From: Sipunculus nudus
Lineage: Eukaryota > Annelida > Sipuncula > Golfingiida > Sipunculidae
Assembly: GCA_026874595.1 (NCBI GenBank)
Contig: CM049322.1
Coordinates: 57,600,386-57,664,385, forward strand
Direction: 5' to 3'
DNA length: 64,000 nt
The position numbers were made by a program, and so were the translations under genes. The notes below the pieces were generated by a model. It saw nothing but the letters and a program-made list of their open reading frames with translations. It made no database searches and was not told the DNA's origin. Shown in pieces: positions 1 to 10,270 of this stretch. The stretch's first letter is position 1. The number at the start of each line of letters is the position of its first letter.

Positions 1-650
1 GGAAAGGGATATAATACACCTTAGAACGTATGCAAAATAGTAAGATTCTATGCAAATGTAACTTACACTATTCAGGGTGTTAAAGGGGATAAATCATTCA
101 CTTTTTATCAATTAAATGATTTTGTTCCACAATGAATCAAAGCACGACACTTGATTTGGTAATGAGGTTTGTGAAGATAATTATACGCATCTCCAGTACC
201 CCAGTGTAAGAGGTGTATACGTGTGTGTTGTGATAGGTCCTGCAGACACATAAATTTTATGATGTACTGAGTGACACGGTAGCGACAGTTGACTTTACAT
301 ACACTACCCACTAGACAAATGAAGCAATTTATCTCTACATCGGTCCACGGACTAAACAGGAGGGCTGTTATATGTCGATGTTGCTGAGCTCTGGCGTCAT
401 GGCCCTGAACCCGGAAAAGGCTGCATGCTTTGTCTCTATCCTGGGGAGGGGGGGGGGGGTCCCTCACATTCGCTATGTCTACACCAAACATATCGCTTGA
501 AGTTAAATCCAAGCTAAATAATCACTTATGTCCTGACAATAAAACTTTGATAAATGTTTTGTAATTTTCATTTTGAATGTCTGTATAATACAGAATATGT
601 TTATATTCAATTAAGAATAAACTTTGCTGCTCCCAGTCTGTTCTTAGGTG
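1..650. repeat. Segmental duplication block S1, copy A (left part)
   Basis: Collinear with 7295-8215. Shared landmarks include a GATGCAAATGTAACT-like string, CATCTCCAGTACCCC, a GTGTGTTGTGATAGGTCC-like string and an AACAGGAGGGCTGTTA string, in the same order and orientation with scattered substitutions. Copy B carries about 210 extra bases near 7408-7622. The block continues into the minisatellite at 5036 once the LINE is removed. Open frames here are not conserved between the two copies, so I do not call genes. Confidence 0.8.
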
Positions 651-1289
651 ATGTTAGTATGGACAAGTAAAACAGATAAACATAATATACTTTTGTTTCT
701 ATGGAAAAATCAAAGTTTCCATAATTTGATATTAAACGTCACTAATAGGTCGTTCCCAGGAGGGCTTTATACCTGAAACTTCTTCAGTCAATGTGCATCC
801 ACAGTATGTTATGTTCATGGTTATGGGTGCTTTTACGTAATCTTTCATTAAAATGACAAGTTGCGAAAGACATAAGGTGATGTTGCTGTTTATTTCAGGA
901 GAATGGAATATTGTTCTGTATCTCTCTATTTATTTTGCTTTAACTAAAATTTAAGTTTCGAGTGACAGTTTTCTAAGACGAGTGTTCTTGCTTCATATGG
1001 TTACGAAAAAAAAATGTGAAAATAAAATTTAACCAATTTTATGTGTATTACCCATGTTCAAAAAGCAAGATTTGTTTGGTAAATTTGTCAGCGTCGCATT
1101 GTTAATGAATATTCCATTCTATATCTAACGTAATCACCTCTATGCTGGCGGGCGATTCTCTGATTTGTGTTATGTATTATGACATGACGCAGCCACAGGT
1201 CATTCTTTGTGTATGGCAAATTTTATCTTGATATTGAGGTAAGGAAAGTATTGTCAGTCTCGGGCTGAAATTTAAAGTAACGTTACATT
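651..1289. other. No gene seen
   Basis: AT-rich sequence between the recognisable S1 block and the LINE target site. I see no ORF of note, no RNA gene and no clear repeat. It has no obvious counterpart in the second S1 copy, so it is either specific to copy A or deleted from copy B. Confidence 0.5.
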
Positions 1290-1304
1290 TGTTGCATTTG
1301 ACAA
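1290..1304. repeat. Target-site duplication, left copy
   Basis: TGTTGCATTTGACAA here is repeated exactly at 4860-4874, and the next base on each side differs between the two copies. A 15-bp direct repeat flanking a LINE body is the expected product of target-primed reverse transcription. Confidence 0.9.
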
Positions 1305-1305
1305 G

Positions 1306-2290
1306 ATTTATTCTGCAGAATTTTTAGACTTAATAAATGATTCTCATATATTGTGTATTGTGGAAACTTGGGCATCTTGTGAAGAAGAGTTTAACTATTA
1401 CTTTGAACAATTTCTGTACTTTGCAATTGTTAGAGATAAAGTTGGCAGAGGAGGAATAATTGTATGTGTAAGAAAGAATTGCAATTTTAAGATAATCAAC
1501 ATTAAAAAATATACAGATATAATTGTTTTAATCTTAGATGGTGAAGCTTTTAATTTGGATAAACTTGTTCTATTATTATGTGCATATATTGCTCCAGAGG
1601 GTTCAGTATTATATGAAACTTTAGATGAAAGTGATGGAATAGTAAGACTAGAAAATATTATGGTAGATATTGTAACAAAATATGGAGATTTATATGTCAT
1701 TTTAATGGGCGATTTCAATGCTAGGATTGGTAAAATGTGCGATTACATAGAAAATGATCATTTAGGATTTATTGGTTTAAATGAAACTTACCCTTCGGAT
1801 GAATTTCAAATGTGTAGAAATTCAAAGGATGGCAGGACTAACAAATTTGGTTTTTCATTACAACAGTTGTATTGTGCTTTTAATATTCATATACTGAATG
1901 GTAGAATTCCACCAGATCTTGAAGGTGAATACACATGTGTAACACATGCTGGACAGAGTGTTATTGACTATATTGTTGCTAGTGCTGAACTATTTGTTAA
2001 AATAGAATCATTTTCTGTTTTAAGGTTAGATTTATTAGATCATTATCCAGTGAAATGTACAATAAGATTTGAATCTGACAGAAAAGTTCCAGAAAATTTG
2101 GTGTCCATGACTCCATGGATAAAGTACAAACTTAAAACACAGGCCATTGATGAACTTATAGATGATCATTTATATAATGATCATACATGTAATTTTGAAC
2201 ATTATGTTCAACAAGATTTGGATAAGGCTGTTGAATACTTGAATAGGGTGATACACAACTTTACTATTCCTAAAATGTATAAGAAAAAAA
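1306..2290 (+). pseudogene. LINE endonuclease domain (exonuclease-endonuclease-phosphatase fold), truncated
   Basis: The product would nick target DNA to prime reverse transcription. Numbering from the TTG codon at 1351, visible family motifs are CIVETW (residues 2-7; the catalytic E region), RGGIIV (33-38), GDFNAR (120-125; DNA 1708-1725, a core metal-binding and catalytic motif), a SVIDYI segment near 203, and LDHYPV with the catalytic histidine codon at 2041-2043. The frame stays open upstream of 1351 to the target-site boundary, so the first-seen start codon is not the real start. The reading breaks at an A10 run (2282-2291). After the run the homologous sequence (PDWWDEDCAQAK) continues in another frame, so a slippage or indel at the homopolymer is the lesion. 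Confidence 0.9.
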
Positions 2291-2299
2291 AAAGAGGTG

Positions 2300-2744
2300 G
2301 TCACAACCAGATTGGTGGGATGAGGATTGTGCACAAGCAAAGCTAATAAAATTTTCAGCACTTGATGAATATAGGAGATCTGGTAATTTATATGATTTGA
2401 ACATGTATAAAATGAAAAGACAACAATTTAAAAACCTATGTGATAATTAAAAGAAGTCAAAACAACAGTCTACAATGATACACTTATCAAATATTAAGAA
2501 TATAAATGATTTATGGGTCTGTATTAAAAAGTACCTTAAGAAAGAGAATAGTGTTAATCATATTCCAGCAAACGAATGGCTTAATTACTTTAGAGCTTTG
2601 CTGAATGAAAATAAAAACAATGTTAAAGAAGAATTTTGCATTATGGCTAACATATACTTCGAAAATAATTATAACAGTGGGTCTGTATGTGGGTCCCTTA
2701 ACAATGAAATAACGGTATTTGAAATAAGACATGCAGTAAATTAG
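2300..2744 (+). pseudogene. LINE linker between endonuclease and reverse transcriptase, two nonsense codons
   Basis: From about 2307 the frame reads WWDEDCAQAK..., the region that usually follows the endonuclease in LINE ORF2. An in-frame TAA at 2448-2450 interrupts a K/N-rich stretch. The frame resumes at 2451 and runs to a TAG at 2742-2744. The reading then continues in the same frame directly into QSGKSPGPDG of the reverse transcriptase. Both stops are single-codon lesions in otherwise continuous homology, so these are nonsense substitutions and not separate genes. Confidence 0.8.
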
Positions 2745-3761
2745 ATGCAAAGTGGTAAATCTCCTGGACCAGATGGGCTACAAGTTGATATAATTAAGTC
2801 ACTTTTAGAAATTATTTTGCCCTTATTACATACATTGTTTAACAGTGTTTTCAGTAAGGGATCATTCCCTGGTGAATGGAGTAAGGCAATCATATTTCCT
2901 CTACACAAGAAGGGTCCTTTAAATGATCCTAGTAATTATAGAGGGATATCATTATTGAATGTTACAGGGAAAATATTCACTAAAGTTTTGAATAATAGGC
3001 TCTCTCAGTATGTGCAGGAAATGAATATTTTATCCGAGTCTCAAGGTGGTTATTCTACCATTGACCAAGCATATGTCTTGCATGCGTTAGTTCAGAAATA
3101 CTTAGTTAAAAGAAAAGGAAGGTTTTATTGTTTATATATTGATTTTGCAAAAGCTTTTGACTGTGTGCAACATAATTTATTGTGGTATGTCTTATTGAAA
3201 CAGGGTATAAATGGTAAAGTATTAAATGTTATAAAATCAATGTATTCAAAAATGCAGTCTTGTATATTAACTGACGGTGGTCTTACTGATTATTTCTTAT
3301 ACTCATTAGGTACCAGACAGGGTTGCATGGTAAGTCCATTATTATTTTCCTTATTTATAAATGAGTATTGTAATATGTTACATAGAAGTGATTGTAAAGG
3401 GAGATATGTTAATGATAATCTTTCCGATGTAATGACTTTATTATTTGCAGATGATATGGTTAATTGTGCAGATACTGTTTGTAGACTTCAGCAACAGATT
3501 AATCTCTTGCACAATTTTTGTAAAAAATATGGTTTTAAAATTAACACAGATAAAACTAAAATTATGGTTTTTAGAAAAGGTGTTCCTTTACGAAAAGTTG
3601 AAAGATGGTATTTAAATGATAAACAGTTAGTAGTGGTTCCATACTATAAATATCTTGGTATTACTTTCTCAACAAAATTATCCTGGTCAAAAACACAACA
3701 ACAGCAAGCTTTGCAAGCAAACAAAGCTGTATGTATGATTAAAAAATTCAGTAAAAAGTAA
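2745..3761 (+). pseudogene. LINE reverse transcriptase domain
   Basis: This domain copies element RNA into DNA at the nicked target. It shows RT blocks in the usual order: SGKSPGPDG near residue 3, a NYRGISLLN block near 64, YIDFAKAFD with the first catalytic aspartate codon at 3141-3143, the GTRQGCMVSPLLF block near 188, FADD at 3444-3455 carrying the catalytic aspartate pair, KTKIMVF, and YKYLGITF. All recognised catalytic residues are intact, so the domain is dead only because of flanking lesions. It ends at TAA 3759-3761. The same frame continues beyond it into KYVSTKHLFYLFDQM, so this too is a nonsense codon inside ORF2. Confidence 0.93.
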
Positions 3762-4646
3762 AAATATGTTAGTACTAAACATCTCTTTTATCTTTTTGAT
3801 CAAATGGTAGTGCCAGTATTAATATATGGATTCGAATTATGGAGCTTTAAGAAATCAGAAACTATAGAGAGAGTGCAGTACACATTTTGTAAATATATTT
3901 TAAATGTAGGCCAGAAAACTCCAAATGCAGCAGCATTAGGGGATTGTGGCAGATTTCCTTTGTTTGTAACTTGTTTATTACGTTGTGTTAAGTTTTGGGT
4001 TAAATTACTTTATATGCCAGAACATAGGTATCAGAAACAAGTGTACAGTTTGTTGAGGAATTTAGACAACAGTGGTAAATCAAATTGGGTATCTCATGTA
4101 AGAACATTGCTATTTGAGTCTGGTTTTGCATATGTTTGGATGGCACAGTATGTTGGAGATGTGAATAAATTTTTGAAAGAATTTGAAATTAAAATGAGAG
4201 ACATGGCTATTCAAAACTGGTACAGTGATATTGAGTTGTGTAGTAAATTACATTATTATGGTGCTTTCAAATCAATGCTAACTCTTGAAAAGTATTTATA
4301 TTGTATTCCTAATAAGAAACATCGCATAGCACTTGCTAAACTTCGATGCTCCAATCATGAATTGGCTATAGAAATAGGTCGTCAAAATGATATATCTCGT
4401 GAAGAGAGGATCTGTAAATATTGTTTACATCATGGATACAATATTGTTGAGGATGAAGCTCACTTTATGCAAGAATGTATTTTATATAATGATTTGAGGA
4501 TAAAATACTTTAGACAAGACTTATATTACCCAAGTGAACAAAATTTTAATACATTTTTCAATTTAGACAATCATATTGAGATAATGAATGTTGCTGCATA
4601 TGTATATTATTCCTTTTTCAGGAGACGAAGAATAATAGATGGTTAA
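3762..4646 (+). pseudogene. LINE ORF2 C-terminal domain with Cys/His cluster
   Basis: Continuation of ORF2 in the RT frame, reading through VPVLIYGFELW (the post-RT 'YG.E.W' block of many LINEs), LGDCGRFPL, and a Cys/His cluster: C4413, C4422, H4461 and C4476 codon positions in the arrangement C-x2-C...H-x4-C. The cluster is followed by YNDLRIKYF. Such C-terminal clusters are thought to bind nucleic acid. The natural stop is at 4644-4646. A matching but decayed version of the same domain sits at 46811-47010 in LINE copy 2. Confidence 0.85.
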
Positions 4647-4859
4647 AGTATGTGTTACATACTCACTGATGATGGCAATATAGATACATTGTGTGCTAAG
4701 GTATGCAGTCATGTTACATGTGTTTGTTACATTATATACTAATTATAACAAACTATTAATTGTCCTATTAATGCAATTATTTGATTGAATTATTGTTGAA
4801 ATGTTTGGAACTTAGTGCCTGAGGCCTTTTTCCTGAATAAACTCTGTTCTGTTCTGTTC

Positions 4860-4874
4860 TGTTGCATTTGACAA
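4860..4874. repeat. Target-site duplication, right copy
   Basis: Exact repeat of 1290-1304, directly after the LINE 3' tail (AATAAA, then CTCTGTTCTGTTCTGTTC). The boundary with the tail is ambiguous by one or two bases because the tail and the target both contain TGTT. Confidence 0.9.
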
Positions 4875-5035
4875 CAACATCACTACCTCATCAAGGAAGT
4901 TACATGATCTGTACCTTACGTCTTTGCACAGTATACCTTTTATAATTGGCCATTTTGTAATTAAAAGATTTGGTTCTTGATTGACGACTGCGAGTGTTGC
5001 CAGATGCATTAGATCCTCGAACAGTGACATAAAAC

Positions 5036-5612
5036 TGCAGATCGTTATGACCTGCCCCTGTTCACTAAAATTGTTTTTCGTTATGACTGGACAGTATTTA
5101 TGAAAAATGCTGATCGTTATGACTGGCCACTGTTTATGAACACTGCTTATCGTTATGACCGGTCCCTGTTATGAAAATGGCTTAACTTTATGACTGGTCC
5201 TTGTTTATGATCACGGCTTATCGTTATGACTGGTCCTTGTTTATAAACACTGTTTATCGTTATGACTGGTCAGTATTTATGAAAAATGCAGATCGTTACG
5301 ACTGGCCACTGTTTATGATCAGTACTTATTGTTATGACTATTCCCTGTTTATGAACACTATTTATTTTTGTTGACTGGTCAATGTTAATGTACACTGCTT
5401 ATCGTTATGACTGGTCAATGTTTATGAACACTGCTTGTCGTTATGATTGGTTCCTGTTTATCTTTATGAATGGTCAATGTTTATGAAAAATGCTTAATGT
5501 TATGACTGGCTATTGTATATGAATTCTACTTATCGTTATGACTGGCCTCTGTTTATGAACACTGTTCGTCTTTATGACTTGCCACTGTTTACGAACACTA
5601 GACTAAATCGCA
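5036..5612. repeat. 36-bp minisatellite, S1 copy A
   Basis: Around 15 degenerate units of 36 bp with core CTTATCGTTATGACTGGCCC followed by TGTTTATGAACACTG. The sequence entering the array (GACGACTG...GTTGCCAGA...TTAGATC at about 4982-5015) matches the entry to the second array at 8377-8412, so the two arrays are copies of one ancestral locus. Units are more diverged here than at 8390-9120. Confidence 0.9.
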
Positions 5613-5639
5613 GTTTGGAAACTGACATGATAGACATTA

Positions 5640-5813
5640 TCTGACGTTTTCAATAATAGAAAAAAATCATAAAAAAGAGAAATAATTCAGGTGGTGCCAT
5701 GAGTACTGACCAGACTAGCCGTGGTCAAATTGATGGCAAGATTCATGGCAATCAGTGTTTAACGGAAGAAGTAGTCCTCGGGCAAATTTCCTGCTGACCC
5801 CCCCCCCCCCCCC
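5640..5813. repeat. Degenerate single unit of the R3 repeat, ending at a C16 run
   Basis: AAATCATAAAAAAGAGAAATAATTCAGGTGGTGCCA-type sequence, then CTGACCAGACTA and a GATTCATGGCAATCAGTG string, resembles the start of the R3 unit found in arrays at 12990-14520 (AGGTGGCGCCACCAG...CATGGTGATCAGTG). A run of 16 C (5798-5813) follows. Confidence 0.5.
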
Positions 5814-6238
5814 GGTCATTATTATGTTTAATCAAATATTTTTGTTAAATTATTCACAAAGATCATATTTAGATCTCTTTTTATCGCAAATAACAGTAAA
5901 GTATTAAAATGATATGCCTCCATATATCTTAAACATTTAAATTTGTAACAGAATGTTAAAACTTTGAAATAGAATTTTGAAATTAATTTTAATAGATTCA
6001 GCACATTTTAGGTAAAGTGGTAGCTCTGATTAAAGTTAGCAGTAAATATTTTTAGACATAACAATTTCGTAGGGAAACCTTTACATTAATCCAAAAATGT
6101 TAAGCAGTTATGAACCATTGTTAGTTTATAAAATTGCCGATTTCAAGCCTTCTGGACACTTTTACAGAGGGGTTACGCTTTGAAATATAACCTCCATGAG
6201 TCACTTTATCATGAAATGGCATCAAACTTAATAGTGAC
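5814..6238. other. No gene seen
   Basis: AT-rich and without recognisable genes or repeats. Confidence 0.5.
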
Positions 6239-6278
6239 GGGGGGGGGGGGGGGGGGGGCGGGGGGGGGGGGGGGGGGG
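6239..6278. repeat. Long G homopolymer tract
   Basis: G20-C-G19 on the plus strand. It may form G-quadruplexes and is a likely assembly or sequencing trouble spot. A C14 run follows at 6501-6514. The glycine-rich reading frame crossing this tract is an artefact of the homopolymer. Confidence 0.9.
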
Positions 6279-6514
6279 CTTGCGGCAAAACTTAAAATTT
6301 CAGAATTGGCCCCAGAACCAGAGGCTGTCTCTCTGGACGTGCAAAGACACCTCAGTGTGTCTGCTGTCTGCTTTATTTATCTGCTTTATTTATTATCCAT
6401 CTCGCCACAAGTGAACAACGGGACCTTGAACCAGATTTCAAGAACCACAAAAAAACCTGGGGGTGCCTCAAGCATTTCTGACATGATCTAATCGTTGATT
6501 CCCCCCCCCCCCCC

Positions 6515-7294
6515 AAGTCCATTAGTCAAGTCACTTTTAACAATAACTCCTCGGAAAAATTAAATTTTCCAACCTTGTGACTGACTAAAATATGAAAAGT
6601 TGTTTACATTAACCTTGTATTATTTAAGTAATATTAAGATTGTTTTAAAGAAAAATGACTTTATTTAAAACATTAAAATATTAACAATCTTAATGTATTA
6701 GTTTCTTAGTTTCTTCGTATACTTATAAACTAATATACTTACAATTGAATACAGCAATACCCTGAACTTCAGCTATAGCAATTCGGTCGCAACAGGTGGT
6801 CTGGCTTCAGCAGTTATGAGCATTTCCCAAACCGCACAGCAACTGACAACTAAGCCTACGGTTTGTAGTTAAATACTGCGCATTTTGTTACAAGTCACGT
6901 GGCCTCGAGCGTGGTTATCCGGCGAGGCGCAGGCCTACGTGACCAAGGACAAGCACTACAAGCCATTTTTTAGCTGTAGCGAACGCTGTCTGAAGGGGTA
7001 ACGTGATAACGGCAGCAACGTTTTATGATAAAACACTTTGTACGCAGCAGCTAGTGTGTATCCAGCTGATAAAATTCCAATGCAGTTAATGTATTCTAAA
7101 TATATGCACAGAAGTAAATACACAATAAAGCATGTATGTTAAATCAGATATGTATTGTTGTGCATATAAATGTACGATGAGAGTTACAACTGCATTATAA
7201 TGTTTATCTTACACAAATTATTGATTAGAAGAAATATTTCTGTTTTTTTTAATGACGCCATCAAAATGTATCACCGTTGATAATTCAAAATCGT
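6515..7294. other. No gene seen
   Basis: Non-repetitive by eye. No ORF or RNA gene supported. A slightly GC-richer patch at 6780-7020 has no recognisable product. Confidence 0.5.
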
Positions 7295-8215
7295 CTATTA
7301 TGTTCATATAACGTATACAAGATAATCAGATTCGATGCAAATGTAACTAACATTATTCAGGTTGTTTAATGTGATAAATCATTTATTTTTCAACAATTTA
7401 ATCACATGAACGCAAGTACTAAATATACACAGAACATTTAGTTTACAAGGACTTGGTCCCATTTTCACACGAAATGAGAAAATCGGTAATGGCCTTTTTG
7501 TTTTGTTTTTGTTTTGTTTGTTTAGCTGTAAATGTTACTTTAGTATATCACAATGATGAAAGAATCTCAGCACATGTAAAGTTCTGTTTTATCTGCAGCT
7601 CCATTTTAGCAAAGTTTCATTATTTCTGTAATGAAATGATTCAAAGCCAACACTGCATTTGGTAATGTGGTTTGTGCAGATATAAGCATCTCCAGTACCC
7701 CTGTGTAACCGGTATATACTTGTGTGTTGTTATGGGTCCTTCAGACACATGGGTTAAATGATTACTAAGTGACTCGGTATAGCTGTAGTCGACGTAACTT
7801 ACATACAATAACCACGACTTGTAAAAGATAAGACGAATGAAGCAATTGATCTCTAGATCGGTCCACAGGAGGATAAACAGGAGGGCTGTTAGTTGTTGCT
7901 GTTGCTTAGGCCAGGTATCAGGAGTGTACATCTTGAACTAGGGAAGGCTGTATGCTCAGTTTTGTTTCTATGGGGGGCCCTACTTTCGCTACTTCTACAT
8001 CAAACCTATCTCGTGAAGCTACACCAAAACTAATTAACATCTTCTGTTCCGAAAATAAAACTTTAATAAAAGATTTGTAATTTCCATTTTGTATGTCTGT
8101 ATAATACATAAAAATGCATGTATAATTATATTATGAAAGAGTAAATCTAAGTACGGTCAGTAGATAATAAACTTTGGTGTTCCAATTCTGTTCTCATGTA
8201 AGGTTTGTGAAGACA
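7295..8215. repeat. Segmental duplication block S1, copy B
   Basis: Counterpart of 1-650. It aligns from a GATGCAAATGTAACT string (about 7333) to an ATAAACTTTG...CTGTTCTCATGTAAGG region (about 8200). About 210 bp (7408-7622) has no match in copy A. It then runs through an AT-rich microsatellite (about 8281-8345) into the minisatellite. Confidence 0.8.
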
Positions 8216-8280
8216 ATGAGATAAACAAAATTAAATAAATAACTACGTACATTAAGAAACAATCTCATTTATAACATTAT

Positions 8281-8345
8281 ATAGATATATATATATATAT
8301 AATATTATATATCATATATATAATATAATAATAATATCATATATG
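8281..8345. repeat. AT microsatellite
   Basis: Imperfect (AT)n with TATATAATATTATATATCAT-type interruptions, between S1 copy B and its minisatellite. Confidence 0.85.
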
Positions 8346-8389
8346 TGCAGAGTGTAATTCAAAGAAGTGGTCCTTGAATGACGACTGGT

Positions 8390-9420
8390 TGTTGCCAAGA
8401 GTATTAGATCTTTAAACAGAACACTGTTTATCGTTATAGTTCTGGCCCCTGTTTATGAACACTGCTTATCGTTATAGTTCTGGCCCCTGTATATGAAAAC
8501 TGCTTATCGTCATAGTTCTGGCCCCTGTTTATGAACACTGCATATCGTTCTGACTAGTGTTTGTTTATGAACACTGCTTTTCGTTATAGTTCTGGCCCCT
8601 ATTTATAAGCACTGCTTATCGTTATAGTTCTGGCCCCTGTTTATGAACACTGCTTATCGTTATAGTTCTGGCCCCTGTTTATGAACACTGGTTATCGTTA
8701 TAGTTCTGGCCCCTGTTTATGAACACTGCTTATCGTTATAGTTCTGGCCCCGGTTTATGAACACTGCTTATCGATATAGTTATGGCTCCTGTTTATGAAA
8801 ACTGCTTATCGTTATAGTTCTGGCCCCTGTTTATGAACACTGTTTATCGTTCTGACTAGTGTTTGTTTATGAACACTGCTTATCGTTATAGTTCTGGCCC
8901 CTGTTTATGAACACTGCATATCGTTCTGACTAGTGTTTGTTTATGAACACTGCTTATCGTTATAGTTCTGGCCCCTATTTATAAGCACTGCTTATCATTA
9001 TAGTTCTGGCCCCTGTTTATGAACACTGCTTATCGTTATAGTTATGGCCCCTGTTTATGAACACTGCTTATCGTTCTGACTAGTGTTTTTTTATGAACAC
9101 TGCTTATCGTTCTGACTAGCCCTTTTTTTATGGACACTGTTAATCGTTATGACAGGCCCTTGATTATGGACACTGTAAATCGCGGTGACTGGTCCGTGTT
9201 TATGGACACTCCTTACCCTTATTACTGGCCCTTGCTCAGGAAAATTGCTTATCGTTTTGACTGTTCTCTGTTTGCGAACACTGTTTATCGTAATGATTGG
9301 TCTCTGTTTATGAATACTGTTTATCTTTAAGACTTGCCCTCGTTTATGAACACGATTTTCTGTTATAACTGGCCCTTGTTTATGAACACTGCTAAACTCA
9401 TTGTTTTTCGTTATATCTGC
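8390..9420. repeat. 38/36-bp minisatellite, S1 copy B
   Basis: Close to 28 units. From about 8415 to 9050 most units are 38 bp with core CTTATCGTTATAGTTCTGGC. A minority variant with GTTCTGACTAGTGTTTG recurs at about 8548, 8850, 8925 and 9075, which shows higher-order structure. From about 9120 the units revert to the 36-bp GTTATGACTGG form of copy A. Because 36 is a multiple of three, this last part stays open in one frame and gives a spurious repetitive peptide. Confidence 0.93.
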
Positions 9421-9423
9421 CCA

Positions 9424-9771
9424 CTGGAGTTAAATGTAAAGAAAACCAAGGAGATGATAATAGACTGTTTTAATAGACTGTATGGGGAGGCAGTATAACT
9501 GTCGAGGAAAGGAACCGTCTTTCGAGGATAGTTAGAACAGCTGAGAGGATCATTGGGGTTCCTTTACCCCCAGTTGACTCGATATTTCAAACACGATCGT
9601 TGACTAAAGTAACGACATTATAGAAGACTATAGTCATTCGACGCACTATTTGTTTAAAAAATGAAATCGGGGGTTCGCTATAGGTCGTTATCAGGCAATT
9701 CCCAAAGAACTCGATCTAGCACATACGCATCAGCCGTTCGGGCATTAAATATATCACTTCCAGCACAATAA
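9424..9771 (+). pseudogene. CR1/Rex1-like LINE ORF2 3' remnant nested in the minisatellite
   Basis: From 9424 it reads LNVKKTKEMIID, a conserved end-of-RT motif. Then, after loss of the middle part, it reads RNRLSRIVRTAERIIGVPLP, and finally, after two frameshifts and a stop, SGVRYRSLSGNSQRTRSS and YASAVRALN, ending at TAA 9769-9771. This order (KTKE.I.DF; RI..TA..I.G.PLP; RYRS....R.R.S; ..A.R.LN) is the characteristic carboxyl end of CR1/Rex1-type ORF2. The likely tail runs to about 9905. The 36-bp minisatellite is present on both sides, so the LINE inserted into the array. Confidence 0.85.
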
Positions 9772-9924
9772 TCTAGTCAAACTTTCTTAGTCATGCGTCT
9801 TTTTTTCTATACACAATTTTATATTATTATTTCTTGTTTGTGTGTTTGTTTGAGCAAGCCAGTCAAGCCAAGTACTATTGTTTGTAATGATTTTATTACA
9901 TATATATAGCAATGAACTTCATTT

Positions 9925-10270
9925 TATCGTTATGACTTGCTCCTGTTATGAACCCTGCTTATTGTTAGATCTATCCCTCACTATGGACACTACTTATCGT
10001 TAGGTCGTGCCCCTGTTTATGAACACTGCATAATTTGATGATTGCCCCTTGTTTATGACCAATGCCTTTCGTTTTGACTGGTTAGTGCTTATGAATACTG
10101 TTTATCGTTAAGACTTACCCTTGTTTATGAATATTGTTTTTCGTTATGTCTGGCCACTGTTTATGAACACAGCTTATCGTTATGACTTGCCCCTGTTTAT
10201 GAACATTGCTTTTCTTGATGATTGTCCCTTGTTTACGAACACTGCTTATCGTTATGACGGGACTTTGTTT
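9925..10270. repeat. 36-bp minisatellite resumed after the nested LINE
   Basis: Nine or so degenerate units of the same ATCGTTATGACTTGCCCCTG / TTTATGAACACTGC type as 8390-9420. Together they form one array split by the element at 9424-9905. Confidence 0.88.

Larger units (their letters stand above)
1305..4859 (+). mobile_element. 5'-truncated APE-type non-LTR retrotransposon (LINE copy 1)
   Basis: About 3.55 kb bounded by a perfect 15-bp target-site duplication. In order it holds most of an apurinic-type endonuclease, a linker, a reverse transcriptase, a C-terminal domain with a C-x2-C...H-x4-C pattern, a 3' UTR of about 210 bp with AATAAA at 4836-4841, and a short CTGTT-type repeat tail. 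Reading is open from the first bases after the target duplication, and the sequence enters the endonuclease just before its ILCIVETW strand. So the first few dozen endonuclease residues, any ORF1 and the 5' UTR are missing: a classic 5' truncation. One frameshift and three in-frame stops make it inactive. The clade is unresolved by eye; RT and C-terminal motifs resemble copies common in molluscs and cnidarians. Confidence 0.93.

Noticed and set aside
1398-1718. 106-codon minus-strand frame
   Set aside because: Shadow of the LINE endonuclease coding strand.
6180-6491. 103-codon glycine-rich frame
   Set aside because: Carried by a G homopolymer tract, with no other support.
9130-9330. 66-codon frame with repeating MDTVNRYD-like peptide
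   Set aside because: It is the 36-bp minisatellite read in one frame. The period is a multiple of three, so it stays open by accident.
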